DNA from: JBMDXB01 sp048594975
GTDB lineage: Bacteria; Acidobacteriota; Vicinamibacteria; Vicinamibacterales; 2-12-FULL-66-21
DNA length: 64,000 nt
Assembly (NCBI GenBank): GCA_048594975.1
Contig: JBMDXQ010000027.1
Location: forward strand, 1 to 64,000
Direction of reading: 5' to 3'
The notes under the pieces are model-generated. The model made no database searches. It had not been told where the DNA came from and saw only the letters and a list, made by a program, of their open reading frames with translations. This document shows positions 1-8,857 of the stretch, piece by piece (position 1 is the first letter of the stretch; every line of letters begins with the position of its first letter). The position numbers and the translations under genes are program-made.

Positions 1-137
1 TCGATCGGATCCCGATTCTGAAGCCAGAGTCGGCCTCGTGGACTGAACCGGTGATGGCATACCGTTCGATGCGAAGCTGCGCAAGGGGATCGCCGACTCC
101 GGGCCACCCGGCAATTCGAGACGGCCCGAGCAGGGAC

Positions 138-174
138 TAGCGATCCAGGATGAGTGATCAGGGATGAGGGATTG
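138..174. repeat. short-word array (GATCAGGGATGAG type)
   Basis: The bases just downstream of the transducer gene end hold near-copies of a GATC(C)AGGGATGAG word (GATCCAGGATGAG, GATCAGGGATGAG, then GGGATTGA). No reading frame uses it. The rest of bases 1-219 shows no recognisable gene, RNA or site. Similar arrays with other words fill several spacers of this window. Confidence 0.5.
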
Positions 175-219
175 ACGTGCCGGCGGCCACGTCCTGCCCC
201 GTGACCGCCGGCAGCGCGG

Positions 220-1707
220 CTACGAACGCGCCGCGACAGAGACGTCGTTCAGCGGGATCGCCTCTTCCGGACGCAACCTCGGAGACATGACTCGCGAGTG
301 GCCGCGAGCCGGCCGCGAGGCCGTCAAGCGGCCTGGCACGGCGCCGGACACCGCAGGCGTCTCGAGCGCGCGCCGCCGCGACCCGTTCTGCCAGCCGGCG
401 TCGAGCTTGGCGACTATCGCAATCGACGTTTCGGCCTGCGCGTTCAGCTGCTCGCTCGCCGCCGCGCTTTCTTCCGCTGTCGCCGCCGTCGTCTGGGTCA
501 CGCGCTCCATCTGGGCGATCGCCTGGGACACCTGGTCGATCCCCTGCGTCTGCTGCTGGCTGGACTCGCGGACCTCCTCGACGATGCGCTTCACCTGCTC
601 GACGCTGGCGGTGATGGCCTGGATGGCGCTGGCCACCTGTCCGACCTTTCCCGTCCCCTCGCGCGAGCGGGATATCGACTCTTCGATGAGCACTGCCGTG
701 TCGCGCGCGGCTTGCGCCGAACGCTGCGCCAGGTTGCGGACCTCATCGGCCACCACGGCAAACCCCATCCCCGCCTCGCCCGCGCGCGCCGCCTCCACCG
801 CCGCGTTGAGCGCCAGGATGTTGGTCTGGAACGCGATCTCGTCGATCGTCTTGATGATCTTCGCGACCTTGTTGCTGGACTCCTGGATCTCGGTCATGGA
901 GCTGACCATCTCGCCCAGCGCCACGTTCGAGGCGCCGACCTGCATCGCCACGTCCATCACCAGCTGGGTGGCCTGGATGGCGTTCTCGGCGTTCTTGCGC
1001 GTCATGGAGGCCATTTCCTCCATCGACGCCGAGGTCTCCTCGAGCGAGGCGGCCTGCTCGGTCGCCCCTTGCGAGAGCGACTGGCTGGAGGTGGCGACCA
1101 TGCGGGACAGCTGCAGCACCTCGCCGGCCGACTGCCGGATTTCGGCGGCGGTCGTCTGCAGCGGGTTCTCCAGCTTCCAGCGCAGCAGGAAGCGCAGGCT
1201 CAACGCCATCACCACGACGGTCAGGAACCCGACGATCAGCAGCGCCTTGCGTGCCGACGAGAGCGCCGCGTCGCGGTTGGCGAGCGAGATGCCGAGCGTC
1301 AGCTGCCCGATTTCCCGTTCGTCGGCCTTGACCGGTGTGCTCTCGAACAGCTCCCCTTCGATCTCCGGGTTGGAGCCCGGGGCCACCGCGAGAGGCGCCA
1401 GCCCCTTGGCGCGATAGAGGAACACCTCCTTGCCTTGCTGGTTCACCAGGCGGATATAGGTGACCATCGGGTTGTCGGCGAAGGGCTGCAGCGCCGTCGC
1501 CAGCTCGGCATGGCTGTCGAGCTGCAGGCCGGCCGACGAGGATTTCGCCGCCACCTGCGCCGTCATGGTCAGGAACGGGCTCTGCGAGGAGGTGATCCCC
1601 CGGGTGAGGAGCGTCGACACGACCACCAGCACGGTGCCGATGAGCAGCACCACCATCCCCAGGGAGAAACCCAGCACGTACGAGTGAATCGATGTTCGCT
1701 TTGTCAT
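220..1707 (-). CDS. methyl-accepting chemotaxis protein
   Basis: This is a transmembrane chemoreceptor of about 495 residues that signals to CheA/CheW. A first membrane helix lies near residues 13-35, followed by an outside sensory segment of about 115 residues that looks CHASE8-like, and a second helix near 153-175. A long cytoplasmic coiled coil follows. The signalling tip is unmistakable, with EIAFQTNILALNAAVEAARA and then GMGFAVVADEVRNLAQRSA. A short linker replaces a clear HAMP domain. The C-terminus is a basic, proline-rich tail of about 60 residues without an NWETF-type CheR-docking pentapeptide. It is the last gene of a cheB - secreted protein - MCP unit, 36 bp after the middle gene, so the secreted protein may be its ligand-binding partner (inference). 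Confidence 0.95.
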   Translation of the reverse strand: MTKRTSIHSYVLGFSLGMVVLLIGTVLVVVSTLLTRGITSSQSPFLTMTAQVAAKSSSAGLQLDSHAELATALQPFADNPMVTYIRLVNQQGKEVFLYRAKGLAPLAVAPGSNPEIEGELFESTPVKADEREIGQLTLGISLANRDAALSSARKALLIVGFLTVVVMALSLRFLLRWKLENPLQTTAAEIRQSAGEVLQLSRMVATSSQSLSQGATEQAASLEETSASMEEMASMTRKNAENAIQATQLVMDVAMQVGASNVALGEMVSSMTEIQESSNKVAKIIKTIDEIAFQTNILALNAAVEAARAGEAGMGFAVVADEVRNLAQRSAQAARDTAVLIEESISRSREGTGKVGQVASAIQAITASVEQVKRIVEEVRESSQQQTQGIDQVSQAIAQMERVTQTTAATAEESAAASEQLNAQAETSIAIVAKLDAGWQNGSRRRALETPAVSGAVPGRLTASRPARGHSRVMSPRLRPEEAIPLNDVSVAARS

Positions 1708-1743
1708 CTCTAAGCTCCCGGCTCGCCCGGCGTGGGCGCCGGC

Positions 1744-2235
1744 CTACCGCAGCTCCGTCACGATCGCCTGGACGACGGCCGGCAGCGGTCCCTTCAGCGC
1801 GACCTCCCCCTCTGACTTGATGGCGTTGCGCACGACGTCGATCGAGGTGACCACGATCGTGCCGGCCGGAGCCGGCGTCGACCCGTCGAAAACGCGGATG
1901 ATCCGGCCGCGGGCCGAGGTCGGCCCCTTCGCGTTGGCGACGATGACCGCCGGCGCGAACTCGATGTCCGCCACCGCTTTCAGCGCGTCCTCGCCGAGGA
2001 TCACCACCGCCGTCACCCTTTCGACGCTCTTTCTGTACTCCCCCTTGCGCTGCGTCGACGCGCCGACAAGCGGCAGCGCATTCGAGGAGTGGACGAGGTT
2101 GACCTTCAGAGAGTCGCGAAGCGCAACCGTCTGTGACACCACGGCAGGCGTGTAGACGAGCTCCACGCTCTGGCCCTGCGCGAAGGTGGGCACCGCGAAT
2201 CCAATCGCAGCCAAGAACAAGACCCGCCTGGTCAT
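1744..2235 (-). CDS. secreted protein of unknown function in chemotaxis unit
   Basis: This 163-residue protein starts with a clean signal peptide (MTRRVLFLAAIGFAVPTFAQG), so it is predicted periplasmic. The mature part alternates short beta strands and helices, for example VTAVVILGEDALKAVADIEF then APAVIVANAKGP. That pattern recalls one lobe of the periplasmic binding fold seen in PF04392-type substrate-binding proteins, but it is only about half their length. The start codon overlaps the cheB stop (ATGA), and the transducer follows 36 bp later, so co-transcription is very likely. A role as periplasmic sensor partner of the transducer is inference. I do not recognise the family with certainty. 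Confidence 0.75.
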   Translation of the reverse strand: MTRRVLFLAAIGFAVPTFAQGQSVELVYTPAVVSQTVALRDSLKVNLVHSSNALPLVGASTQRKGEYRKSVERVTAVVILGEDALKAVADIEFAPAVIVANAKGPTSARGRIIRVFDGSTPAPAGTIVVTSIDVVRNAIKSEGEVALKGPLPAVVQAIVTELR

Positions 2236-3368
2236 GAGAGCTCCCCGTGAGAAGACCGCTGTGCGGCCCGTGTGGTCGCCAGCGGCAGCATGTCGGCATC
2301 GCGTGCCGGCGCCGTCCGGCGTACCAGTTCGGCAGCGACGTCACCGACGGGCAGGACCGCATCGGCCAGCCCGGCGTGGACGACGCGCCCCGGCATCTCC
2401 CACACCATGCTCGTGACTTCGTCCTGCACGACCACGCGGCCGCCCGCGCGCGTGATGCACTCGCAGCCCTTCAGCCCGTCCTCGCCCATCCCGGTCAGCA
2501 CCAGCGCGAGGGCCTGCGCGCCGTACACGTCCGCCACCGATCGAAACAGCACGTCGGCCGACGGCCGGCGCGAGTGTTCCGGCTGGCCGTAGCCGAGCGC
2601 GGTCACGACCTGGCCGCCCTCCTTCTTTGTCACCGTCAGGTGGGCGTCGCCGCGCGCGACGTAGACGGTGCCGGCCTCCACCGGCATGTCGTCCTCCGCC
2701 TCGACGACGGTGAGCGGCGTCTGATCGTTGAGCCGCTGCGCGAGCATGCGCGTGTACATGTCGGGCATGTGCTGCACGACGAGGATCGGCGCGCGGAAGC
2801 CTGCGCGCAGTCCGCTGAGGATGATCTGCAGCGCCGTCGGCCCGCCCGTCGAGACCGCCATGGCTACGACAGCGGCGCGCGTCGGCCGGCCGAGGGGTCG
2901 CATCAGGAACGGAGGCGGCGCGAGCCGGGCGTGCGGATCGGCGGCGCCGAGCGGCGAGTCGACGTGGCACAGCGACCGGATCTTTGGAATGAGGTCCTGG
3001 CAGATGCGCTGCCGCGCCAGCGCCTTGCCGCCGGAGGTCGCCGGCTTGGCCACGTAGTCGGAGGCGCCGCTGTGCAGTGCCTCGAGGGTGTCCGACGCGC
3101 CCCGCTCGGTGAAAGCGCTGAACATGATCACCGGGAGGCGCGGGTAACTCTTGCGGATCTCGCGGAGCGTCCGCAGTCCGTCCAGTTCCGGTAATTCGAG
3201 GTCCAGGGTGACGAGATCGGGCTTCACCTGCGGGATCATCTCGAGAGCGATGCGGCCGTTCTCCGCTTCGCCGGCGACCTCGATGGCTGGATCGGCGGCG
3301 AGCGCCTCGGTTATGACACGCCGGATCACGGCGGCGTCGTCGACAACGAGTACGCGCGCTTTACGCAT
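2232..3368 (-). CDS. cheB: chemotaxis response regulator protein-glutamate methylesterase CheB
   Basis: CheB removes methyl groups from chemoreceptor glutamates and can deamidate glutamines, giving adaptation. The 378 residues hold an N-terminal receiver with D10/D11 and phospho-acceptor D56 (TLDLELPELDG) and K109, a linker of about 45 residues, and the methylesterase domain. The catalytic triad is visible: S173 in STGGP, H200 in QHMP and D297 in GMGEDG. A 30-residue basic extension follows the catalytic domain. The stop overlaps the start of the next gene by 4 bp. No cheR, cheA or cheW lies nearby, so this cassette must work with a core encoded elsewhere, or methylation is supplied in trans. 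Confidence 0.96.
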   Translation of the reverse strand: MRKARVLVVDDAAVIRRVITEALAADPAIEVAGEAENGRIALEMIPQVKPDLVTLDLELPELDGLRTLREIRKSYPRLPVIMFSAFTERGASDTLEALHSGASDYVAKPATSGGKALARQRICQDLIPKIRSLCHVDSPLGAADPHARLAPPPFLMRPLGRPTRAAVVAMAVSTGGPTALQIILSGLRAGFRAPILVVQHMPDMYTRMLAQRLNDQTPLTVVEAEDDMPVEAGTVYVARGDAHLTVTKKEGGQVVTALGYGQPEHSRRPSADVLFRSVADVYGAQALALVLTGMGEDGLKGCECITRAGGRVVVQDEVTSMVWEMPGRVVHAGLADAVLPVGDVAAELVRRTAPARDADMLPLATTRAAQRSSHGELS

Positions 3369-3506
3369 TGGGCTGACGGCGGTGTCGCAATCTCCGTACC
3401 CCGGCCGTTCACTCTCACCGACGGCTGGAACTGATTGCGGCGAAGGACGTTAGCGCGGGCCCTCGGCGATCGCGCACGGCACTGGCCGCGGCGGCGGGAT
3501 CTGTAA

Positions 3507-3964
3507 TCCAGAAAGCCGTCCGGGCGTTGGACGGCGCGGCGCAGGAGCGGGCGCACGGCGGCGCCGCGTGCGGCCGGCTGGCCGCATTGGCTGGCGATCT
3601 ACGGCGCCCTGCACCTGATTCGGCAGAACGCGGCGGGCCCGAACCTCCTCGAGCTCGCCGAGAAGCCCAGTGGTGCCAAGGCGTTCGTCGTCCTCACACA
3701 CCCGACGATGAGCCTCGACGTGCTTGGAGTCGATTACGGCGCGTGGCGGGTACCGAGCCTCGCGCTGACAGCCGGCAGCACCCTGGCGAACCAGGCGGAC
3801 GCGGTGCTTTACCTCGGACCCGCTCCGACCGGACCTTCTCGCAACTGCCACGCTCGCTATGCGCCGATCGCGGATATCGCGACATGCGCATCCAGCGCAT
3901 GACGATCGCCGGTGTCAAGGAGACAGGGCAAGGGCTGGATGGCGAGTGCGCTGCGAGGCGCTGA
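3507..3964 (+). pseudogene. frameshifted gene fossil, family not recognised
   Basis: Between cheB and pckA the plus strand keeps protein-like sequence in two frames. One frame reads GALHLIRQNAAGPNLLELAE, then a stretch with FVVLTHPTM, and ends its sense with DAVLYLGPAP near base 3830. The sense then resumes one frame over as FSQLPRSLCADRGYRDMRIQ and stops at 3962-3964. The join fits a single indel around 3830-3840. The 5' part follows an in-frame stop at about 3504 with no credible start or signal peptide, so the N-terminus is lost as well. I cannot name the family. A sequencing or assembly indel could explain the frameshift but not the missing start. Confidence 0.5.
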
Positions 3965-4021
3965 TCAGAGCGGAGGTGTCATGAAGCGAAGGGACGGACC
4001 GTGCCGCCCTGCGGCGCCAGC

Positions 4022-5683
4022 TCAGAGCGCGGCCAGGCGGCGCGCCCGCGTCGGCCCGGCCGCCAGCACCTCGCGCGGGCAGCCCTCGGCGAACAGCTTG
4101 AAGTTCTCGATGAAGCGCGCCGCCAGGGCGTCGTACTTCGCGTCGTACTCGGCGCGGCTCGGCCAGGTCTGACCCGGATCCAGGATCTCCGTGGGGACGT
4201 CGCGGCAGGCGAGCGGCACCTCGAAGCCGAACACGGGGTCGGCCCGGAATGGGGCCTGCCGCAGCTCGCCGCTGAGCGCGTCGTTCAGCAGCGCCCGCGT
4301 GTGGCGGATGCTGATCCGCTTGCCCACGCCGAACGGCCCGCCGGTCCAGCCGGTGTTCACCAGCCAGCAGTCCGCCTTGTGGCGGAGCATCTTCGCGCGG
4401 AGCATCTCGGCGTAAACGAGCGGCCGGTGCACCATGAACGGCGCGCCGAAACACGTGCTGAACGTCATCTCCGGCTCCGTGCCCAGGCCGATTTCCGTGC
4501 CCGCGATCTTGCTCGTATACCCGGAGATGAAGTGGTACATCGCCTGCTCCGGCGTCAGTCTGGCAATCGGCGGCATCACCCCGGAGGCATCGCACGTCAG
4601 GAAGATGATGCTCGTCGGATGACCGGCCATCTTCTCCGGCACGGCGTGGTCGATGAACGAGAGCGGGTAGGCGCCGCGGGTGTTCTCGGTCACCGACGCG
4701 TCGTTCAGGTCGACGCGGCGCGTAAGCGGATCGACCGTGACGTTCTCGAGGATGGTGCCGAAGCGGCGCGTGCAGGCGTAGATCTGCGGCTCGGCCTCGG
4801 CCGACAGGCGGATCACCTTCGCGTAGCAGCCGTCCTCGAAGTTGAACACGCCGTTGTCGCTCCAGCCGTGCTCGTCGTCGCCGATGAGGCGGCGTGCCGG
4901 GTCGGCCGACAGCGTCGTCTTCCCGGTGCCGGACAGTCCGAAGAACAGCGCCGATTCCCCGCTCCCGGCGACGTTCGCCGAGCAGTGCATCGGCAGCACG
5001 CCGTCGAGGGGGAGCAGGAAGTTGAGCACCGTGAAGATCGTCTTCTTGATCTCTCCGGCGTAGCTGGAGCCGCCGATGATCGCCAGCCGCTCGGTGAAGT
5101 TGGCGATGATGAAGGTACCCGAGCGCGTGCTCTCGATGAGCGGCGAGGCCTGGAAATCCGGCGCGCAGATGACGGTGAAGTCCGGGACATGCTTGCGATA
5201 GGCGTCGAGGTTCCGCGGCTTGACGAACATCGTGCGCGCGAAGAGGCTGTGCCAGGCGCGCTCGGTGACGATCCGGACCGCGAGCCGGTGGTCCGGGTCG
5301 GCGCCGGCGAAGCAGTCCTGGACGAACACGTCGCGCCCCTGCAGGTAGCCCTGCAGCCGGGTCAGCAGCGTGTTGAAGTTCGGCGCCGTGAACGGGCGGT
5401 TGTACTCGCCCCACCAGACCCGGTCCTGCGTCGTCGCTTCCTGCGTGATGAACTTGTCGGCGGCGGCGCGGGCGGTGTGCGTGCCTGTACTGACGCAGAA
5501 CGCACCGTCGGCGGCGACGCGCCCCTCGCGGCGGAACACCGCCTCCTCGTAGAGCGCCGCCTCGGGGAGGTTCCAGTAGGTGCGTCGGAGCCGCGTCAGG
5601 CCGTGGTTTTCCAGTCCGTAGACACTCGCGGCGAGCGCGGCCTCCTTCTGCGCGGGCGTCGCGACGTTCAGGTATTCGCTCAT
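4022..5683 (-). CDS. pckA: phosphoenolpyruvate carboxykinase (ATP)
   Basis: This 553-residue cytosolic enzyme converts oxaloacetate and ATP to phosphoenolpyruvate, CO2 and ADP, the first step of gluconeogenesis. The kinase-1a P-loop GLSGTGKTTLSAD lies near residues 249-261, with the kinase-2 region LIGDDEHGW near 266-274. Substrate-site segments around FIIANFTERLAIIGGSSYAG and GEIKKT are intact. The sequence and length are those of the ATP-dependent family, not the GTP family. The chosen ATG (MSEYLNVAT) overlaps the stop of the upstream aminotransferase by 4 bp, so the two are translationally coupled. The pair links amino-acid nitrogen removal to sugar synthesis. Confidence 0.97.
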   Translation of the reverse strand: MSEYLNVATPAQKEAALAASVYGLENHGLTRLRRTYWNLPEAALYEEAVFRREGRVAADGAFCVSTGTHTARAAADKFITQEATTQDRVWWGEYNRPFTAPNFNTLLTRLQGYLQGRDVFVQDCFAGADPDHRLAVRIVTERAWHSLFARTMFVKPRNLDAYRKHVPDFTVICAPDFQASPLIESTRSGTFIIANFTERLAIIGGSSYAGEIKKTIFTVLNFLLPLDGVLPMHCSANVAGSGESALFFGLSGTGKTTLSADPARRLIGDDEHGWSDNGVFNFEDGCYAKVIRLSAEAEPQIYACTRRFGTILENVTVDPLTRRVDLNDASVTENTRGAYPLSFIDHAVPEKMAGHPTSIIFLTCDASGVMPPIARLTPEQAMYHFISGYTSKIAGTEIGLGTEPEMTFSTCFGAPFMVHRPLVYAEMLRAKMLRHKADCWLVNTGWTGGPFGVGKRISIRHTRALLNDALSGELRQAPFRADPVFGFEVPLACRDVPTEILDPGQTWPSRAEYDAKYDALAARFIENFKLFAEGCPREVLAAGPTRARRLAAL

Positions 5684-6894
5684 ACGGCGTCCCTCACCAG
5701 CTTGCGCGATCCTAGGTAGATCTCGTTCGGCGCTTCCGGGTCGAGCGCCCACTGGATCCGCTCCAGGCCCTCGCGGATCTCCTTCTGCGCGCCGCAGAAG
5801 CTGATGCGCAGGCGCCCCTCCATGCCGAACTCCTTGCCGGGGACGACGACCACGCGCACCGTCTCGAGCAGGTAGCTGGCGAGCTTCTGCGAGTCCGGGT
5901 TGAGGGCGCTGAAGTCGGGGAACGTGTAGAACGTGCCGTGCGGTTTCGTCACCTTCACCCCGGGGATCGCCTGCAGCCGCGCGACCAGCATGTTGCGGTT
6001 GTTCTCGAGCGTCGTCCGCAACGCCTCGATCGAGTTCTGCACGCCGTTGAGCGCGCCGACCGCCGCCCACTGCGAGGGAGCGGACGGGCCGGAGGTCTGC
6101 TGCGACTGGATGTTGGTCATCGCCCGGACCAGCTCGCGGCAGCCGACGCCCCAGCCGATGCGGAAGCCGGTCATCGCGTACATCTTCGACACGCAGTTGA
6201 CGACGAGCAGCTTCGAGCGGTCGACGTCTTCGCCCGTGTAGGCGTAGCAGTTGGTCGGGGCGCGGCCGTCGAACACGAGGCGGTTGTAGGTGTCGTCCAT
6301 CAGCAGCCAGATGTCCCGGCGCTCGCAGAACTCCACGATGCGGGCGATGAGCTCCTCCGGGTAGATCACTCCGCTCGGGTTGTTCGGGCTGTTGATGATG
6401 ATCGCCTTCGTGTACGCGCCGACGGCGCCGGTGAGGTCCTCGAAGCCGGGGCAGAACGTGCCGTCGGAGGCTTCCACCGGGACCGGCACGCCACCGGCGA
6501 GTTTCACCATTTCCGGGTAGCTCACCCAGTACGGCACCGGGAAGATCACTTCGTCCTTGGGCTCAAGGATCGCGTGCAGCGCCACCATCAGCGTCTGCTT
6601 CGCGCCGCTGGAGACGATGACGTTCTCCGCCTTCACCGCCCGGTCGTAGTGCTCCTCGGTGTAGCGGATGATCGCCTTCTTGAGGGCCGGGATGCCGTCG
6701 GCCGGCGTGTATCGCACTTCGCCGGTGTTGAGCAGCGAGGTACAGCTGATGATCGCGTCGATGGGCGTGCGGCTCTTCGGCTCGCCGCCGCCCAGATGAA
6801 TCACCGGTTCGCCCTTGTCGCGGAGCAGCGCGGCCGTTTCATTGAGTTTGAGGGTGGGTGATTCCTTGATGGAGAGCGCGAGCTGGCTGAGCAT
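5680..6894 (-). CDS. class I PLP aminotransferase (aspartate aminotransferase type)
   Basis: This is a 404-residue fold-type I PLP enzyme. The Schiff-base lysine is K237 in VSKMYAMTGFRIGW. PLP-contacting NNPSG (near 171-175) and the DDTY segment near 200-203 are present, as is the substrate-carboxylate arginine region RISFCG. Close family members are aspartate or broad-range aminotransferases, so aspartate/oxaloacetate exchange is likely. That suits its overlap with pckA, which uses oxaloacetate. The start at MLSQLALS is chosen because the longer open frame upstream is arginine/serine-rich and not protein-like. About 20 extra residues follow the usual C-terminus. The exact substrate cannot be read from sequence. 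Confidence 0.93.
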   Translation of the reverse strand: MLSQLALSIKESPTLKLNETAALLRDKGEPVIHLGGGEPKSRTPIDAIISCTSLLNTGEVRYTPADGIPALKKAIIRYTEEHYDRAVKAENVIVSSGAKQTLMVALHAILEPKDEVIFPVPYWVSYPEMVKLAGGVPVPVEASDGTFCPGFEDLTGAVGAYTKAIIINSPNNPSGVIYPEELIARIVEFCERRDIWLLMDDTYNRLVFDGRAPTNCYAYTGEDVDRSKLLVVNCVSKMYAMTGFRIGWGVGCRELVRAMTNIQSQQTSGPSAPSQWAAVGALNGVQNSIEALRTTLENNRNMLVARLQAIPGVKVTKPHGTFYTFPDFSALNPDSQKLASYLLETVRVVVVPGKEFGMEGRLRISFCGAQKEIREGLERIQWALDPEAPNEIYLGSRKLVRDAV

Positions 6895-7090
6895 GGTTCC
6901 CCCGGGCGCACGGATTCCCGTCGCGACACGGCGCGGGATGCACTTCTCAGGCCCGCACGCTCGCCCGAAACGCCGCGCGTCGCCGCGGAATTGACAGCAA
7001 CGGCGGGTGTTTGGGGCGCGGGCCCGCATCGCCGCCGTGCACGGCGGCGGGCGCGACGCCGGATTCCCGGCACCCCGCCGTCGAGGTCGT

Positions 7091-7507
7091 CTACGACTTC
7101 TTCTTGACGCTCCAGGTACCGGTCGCGACCTCGTTGCCGCTCGCCTTTTCGCGAGCGGACCACGTGCCGCCCGCCGTCGCGCCGTCGAAAGTGGCGGCGA
7201 TGACCACCTCCACCGATTCGTCCGGCGGGAAGTCGTACTTGGCAGCCATCTTCTTCCCGTCGAACTCGAGCGATCTGAACGTCGCGGTGTAGGCCTGCTC
7301 GCCCGTGGCGGAGAGTCTTCCCGCGATCGCGCCGGCCTTGTCCTTCTCCAGCGTGAGCTCGATGGTCCCCGAGCCGCTGCCTTCCCAGGTCCCGATCCAG
7401 GTCCCGAGGTACTCCTCACCCGCAGCCGGCTGTTCACCCGTGGGCGCCGCCGCGAACACACCGGCCATAAACACCCACGACAATATGACGACCATGCGGT
7501 ATCTCAC
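7091..7507 (-). CDS. small secreted protein, lipocalin-like pattern
   Basis: The GTG start at 7507 has a good Shine-Dalgarno (GGGAGGA) about 7 bases upstream. It is preferred over an ATG 8 codons earlier. The 138-residue product begins with a signal peptide (VVILSWVFMAGVFAAA). The mature part is a string of short beta strands with GTWIGTWEG, GTIELTLEKD, GRLSATGE and GGTWSAREK. Repeats of G-W-motif strands like these are common in small secreted beta-barrel or lipocalin-like proteins. No catalytic motif is seen and no function can be given. It stands alone, 196 bp upstream of the aminotransferase on the same strand. Confidence 0.7.
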   Translation of the reverse strand: MRYRMVVILSWVFMAGVFAAAPTGEQPAAGEEYLGTWIGTWEGSGSGTIELTLEKDKAGAIAGRLSATGEQAYTATFRSLEFDGKKMAAKYDFPPDESVEVVIAATFDGATAGGTWSAREKASGNEVATGTWSVKKKS

Positions 7508-7667
7508 GTTGTTCCTCCCGCCCCGGGGCACGTACCGTCCGGATCACTGCGCGGCGCCCGTGCAGGCGCCCCCGCCGCCAACGTAGAGTATCGCGCTCGT
7601 GCCCCCGCCGTCGATGAAAGAACTCGCCGGCGGCGCGCGACGAAGCTGGAGCGCGCCGGCCCGCAGA

Positions 7668-8310
7668 CTAATCGGGCGTTGCCAGGCCGAAGTACACGAC
7701 CACCACGCCGAACGTGTCGACGAACCCGTGGGCGAGAATGCTCGTCCAGAGCACCCGGCCCGAGAGCATGTACACCGATCCGAGGATGAGGCCCGCCACG
7801 CCGGAATCGATCATCCCCGCAGGCCCACGCCGGGGCGGCGGCTGCCCAGGTCAGCCGTGCGCGTGAGCAGGTAGCCGCGGTAGGTGATCTTCTCCCCGAA
7901 CGCGGCGAAACCCCAGACGATGATCAGCGCGAGCAGCGCGTAGCCGATGTTCCCGGTGATCTCGCTTGCGCCGACCGGCGCAACCGCCGGGGGCCAGAAT
8001 TGCCGCGTGAGCGGACCGATACGAACTCGCCGAGCGCGATGCGCAGGGCCGCCGCCGCCAGCGCGAACCGCGCGACTCGCCCCCACGAGGCGGGCCGCGG
8101 GAAGCCCATCGCGGACCACGTACCCTCGCGGGGGCGGACGGACACGAGTCCCGCTATCACGAGGATCGGCACTTCGTTGGGGACCGCGCGCAACACGTTG
8201 TGACCGACGACAACGGCGGCGCCCGCGAGGACCTCGAGCGCGCTGATCAGACGGGAGCCGAAGACAGGGACGTCGCCGCCTGTGCTGGAAGAACAGGATT
8301 CAGTTCCCAT
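7668..8310 (-). pseudogene. CPBP-family membrane protease, frameshifted
   Basis: Three minus-strand frames together spell a CPBP (CAAX protease/bacteriocin-processing) membrane protein. Frame one, from an ATG at 8310, runs through LISALEVLAGAAVVVGHNVL to FALAAAALRIALGEFVSV. Frame two gives GYALLALIIVWGFAAFGEKI followed by TYRGYLL, which is the motif-1 region. Frame three gives VAGLILGSVYMLSGRVLWTS and ends in ILAHGFVDTFGVVVVYFG, the HxxxD motif, with a TAG at 7668-7670. At least two frame changes separate them, near 8000 and near 7820. The usual EExxxR of motif 1 reads GEKITYRG here, so an active-site glutamate also appears altered. The 5' end overlaps the chimeric gene before it by 11 bp. 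Confidence 0.7.
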
Positions 8311-8857
8311 CGGTGTCCTCGGCGATGATTTCGGCGGCGCCGAACCGCGGAAATCCCGGAGAATCGCAAGGCGGGCGCTTGTCGAGCGCGGCCTCGACGT
8401 CACGCAGATCGTCGAGCTGGACGGCGAATGTGCCGGGGCGCGCCCGGCACTCGGCAAAGACCTCCGTGAGGAGCGCCTCTCCGTCGAGGATGGCGACGAG
8501 CCGGGTGGCGTCGAGCAGCCGCGCAGTCCGCCACCAGTCCTCGGGAAGGGTTCCGCCGGCGGCTCGGTAGCCGCGCGCGAATCCTTCCCGGAACTCCACG
8601 CCGTAGCGATGACTGTAGCGGAACAGGCTGCCGACGTCCCACAGCGTCGCCCCGCACGCCGCTGCTTCCCGGTCGAGGAGACCGCTGACCTGCCACGTCA
8701 GGGTCACTCGAAACACGCTGTTGACGAAGCCGCCTTCGATCCGCAGGACCCCTGCGACGGACCGCCCGTCCAGGACGGGCGCGAGCATCGCCTCGACCCG
8801 CGCGGCGTCGGGTACGACGCCTGCAGGATGCGGCAGGTTACGCGAGCGACGCTCCAC
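8300..8857 (-). pseudogene. phosphotransferase (APH) remnant fused to a VOC/glyoxalase tail
   Basis: The frame is open (185 residues) but the protein is a chimera. Residues about 15-50 match the start of an aminoglycoside-phosphotransferase-type kinase (LRIEGGFVNSVFRVTL). The text then jumps directly to the kinase C-lobe (VSGLLDREAAACGATLWDVG, then FREGFARGYRAAGG). About 100-130 residues with the HxDxxxxN catalytic loop are missing. From about residue 140 it becomes TFAVQLDDLRDVEAALDKR and ends with FGAAEIIAEDTDGN, which is the C-terminal pattern of a VOC/glyoxalase domain. Neither half can be active as drawn. It overlaps the DUF488 gene by 20 bp and the CPBP remnant by 11 bp. Confidence 0.6.

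Noticed and set aside
4001..5719. A 572-codon plus-strand open frame opposite pckA, and many similar long frames opposite real genes
   Set aside because: The text is arginine/alanine/glycine-rich without motifs, while the minus strand holds a clear pckA. Long antisense frames are expected at this GC content.
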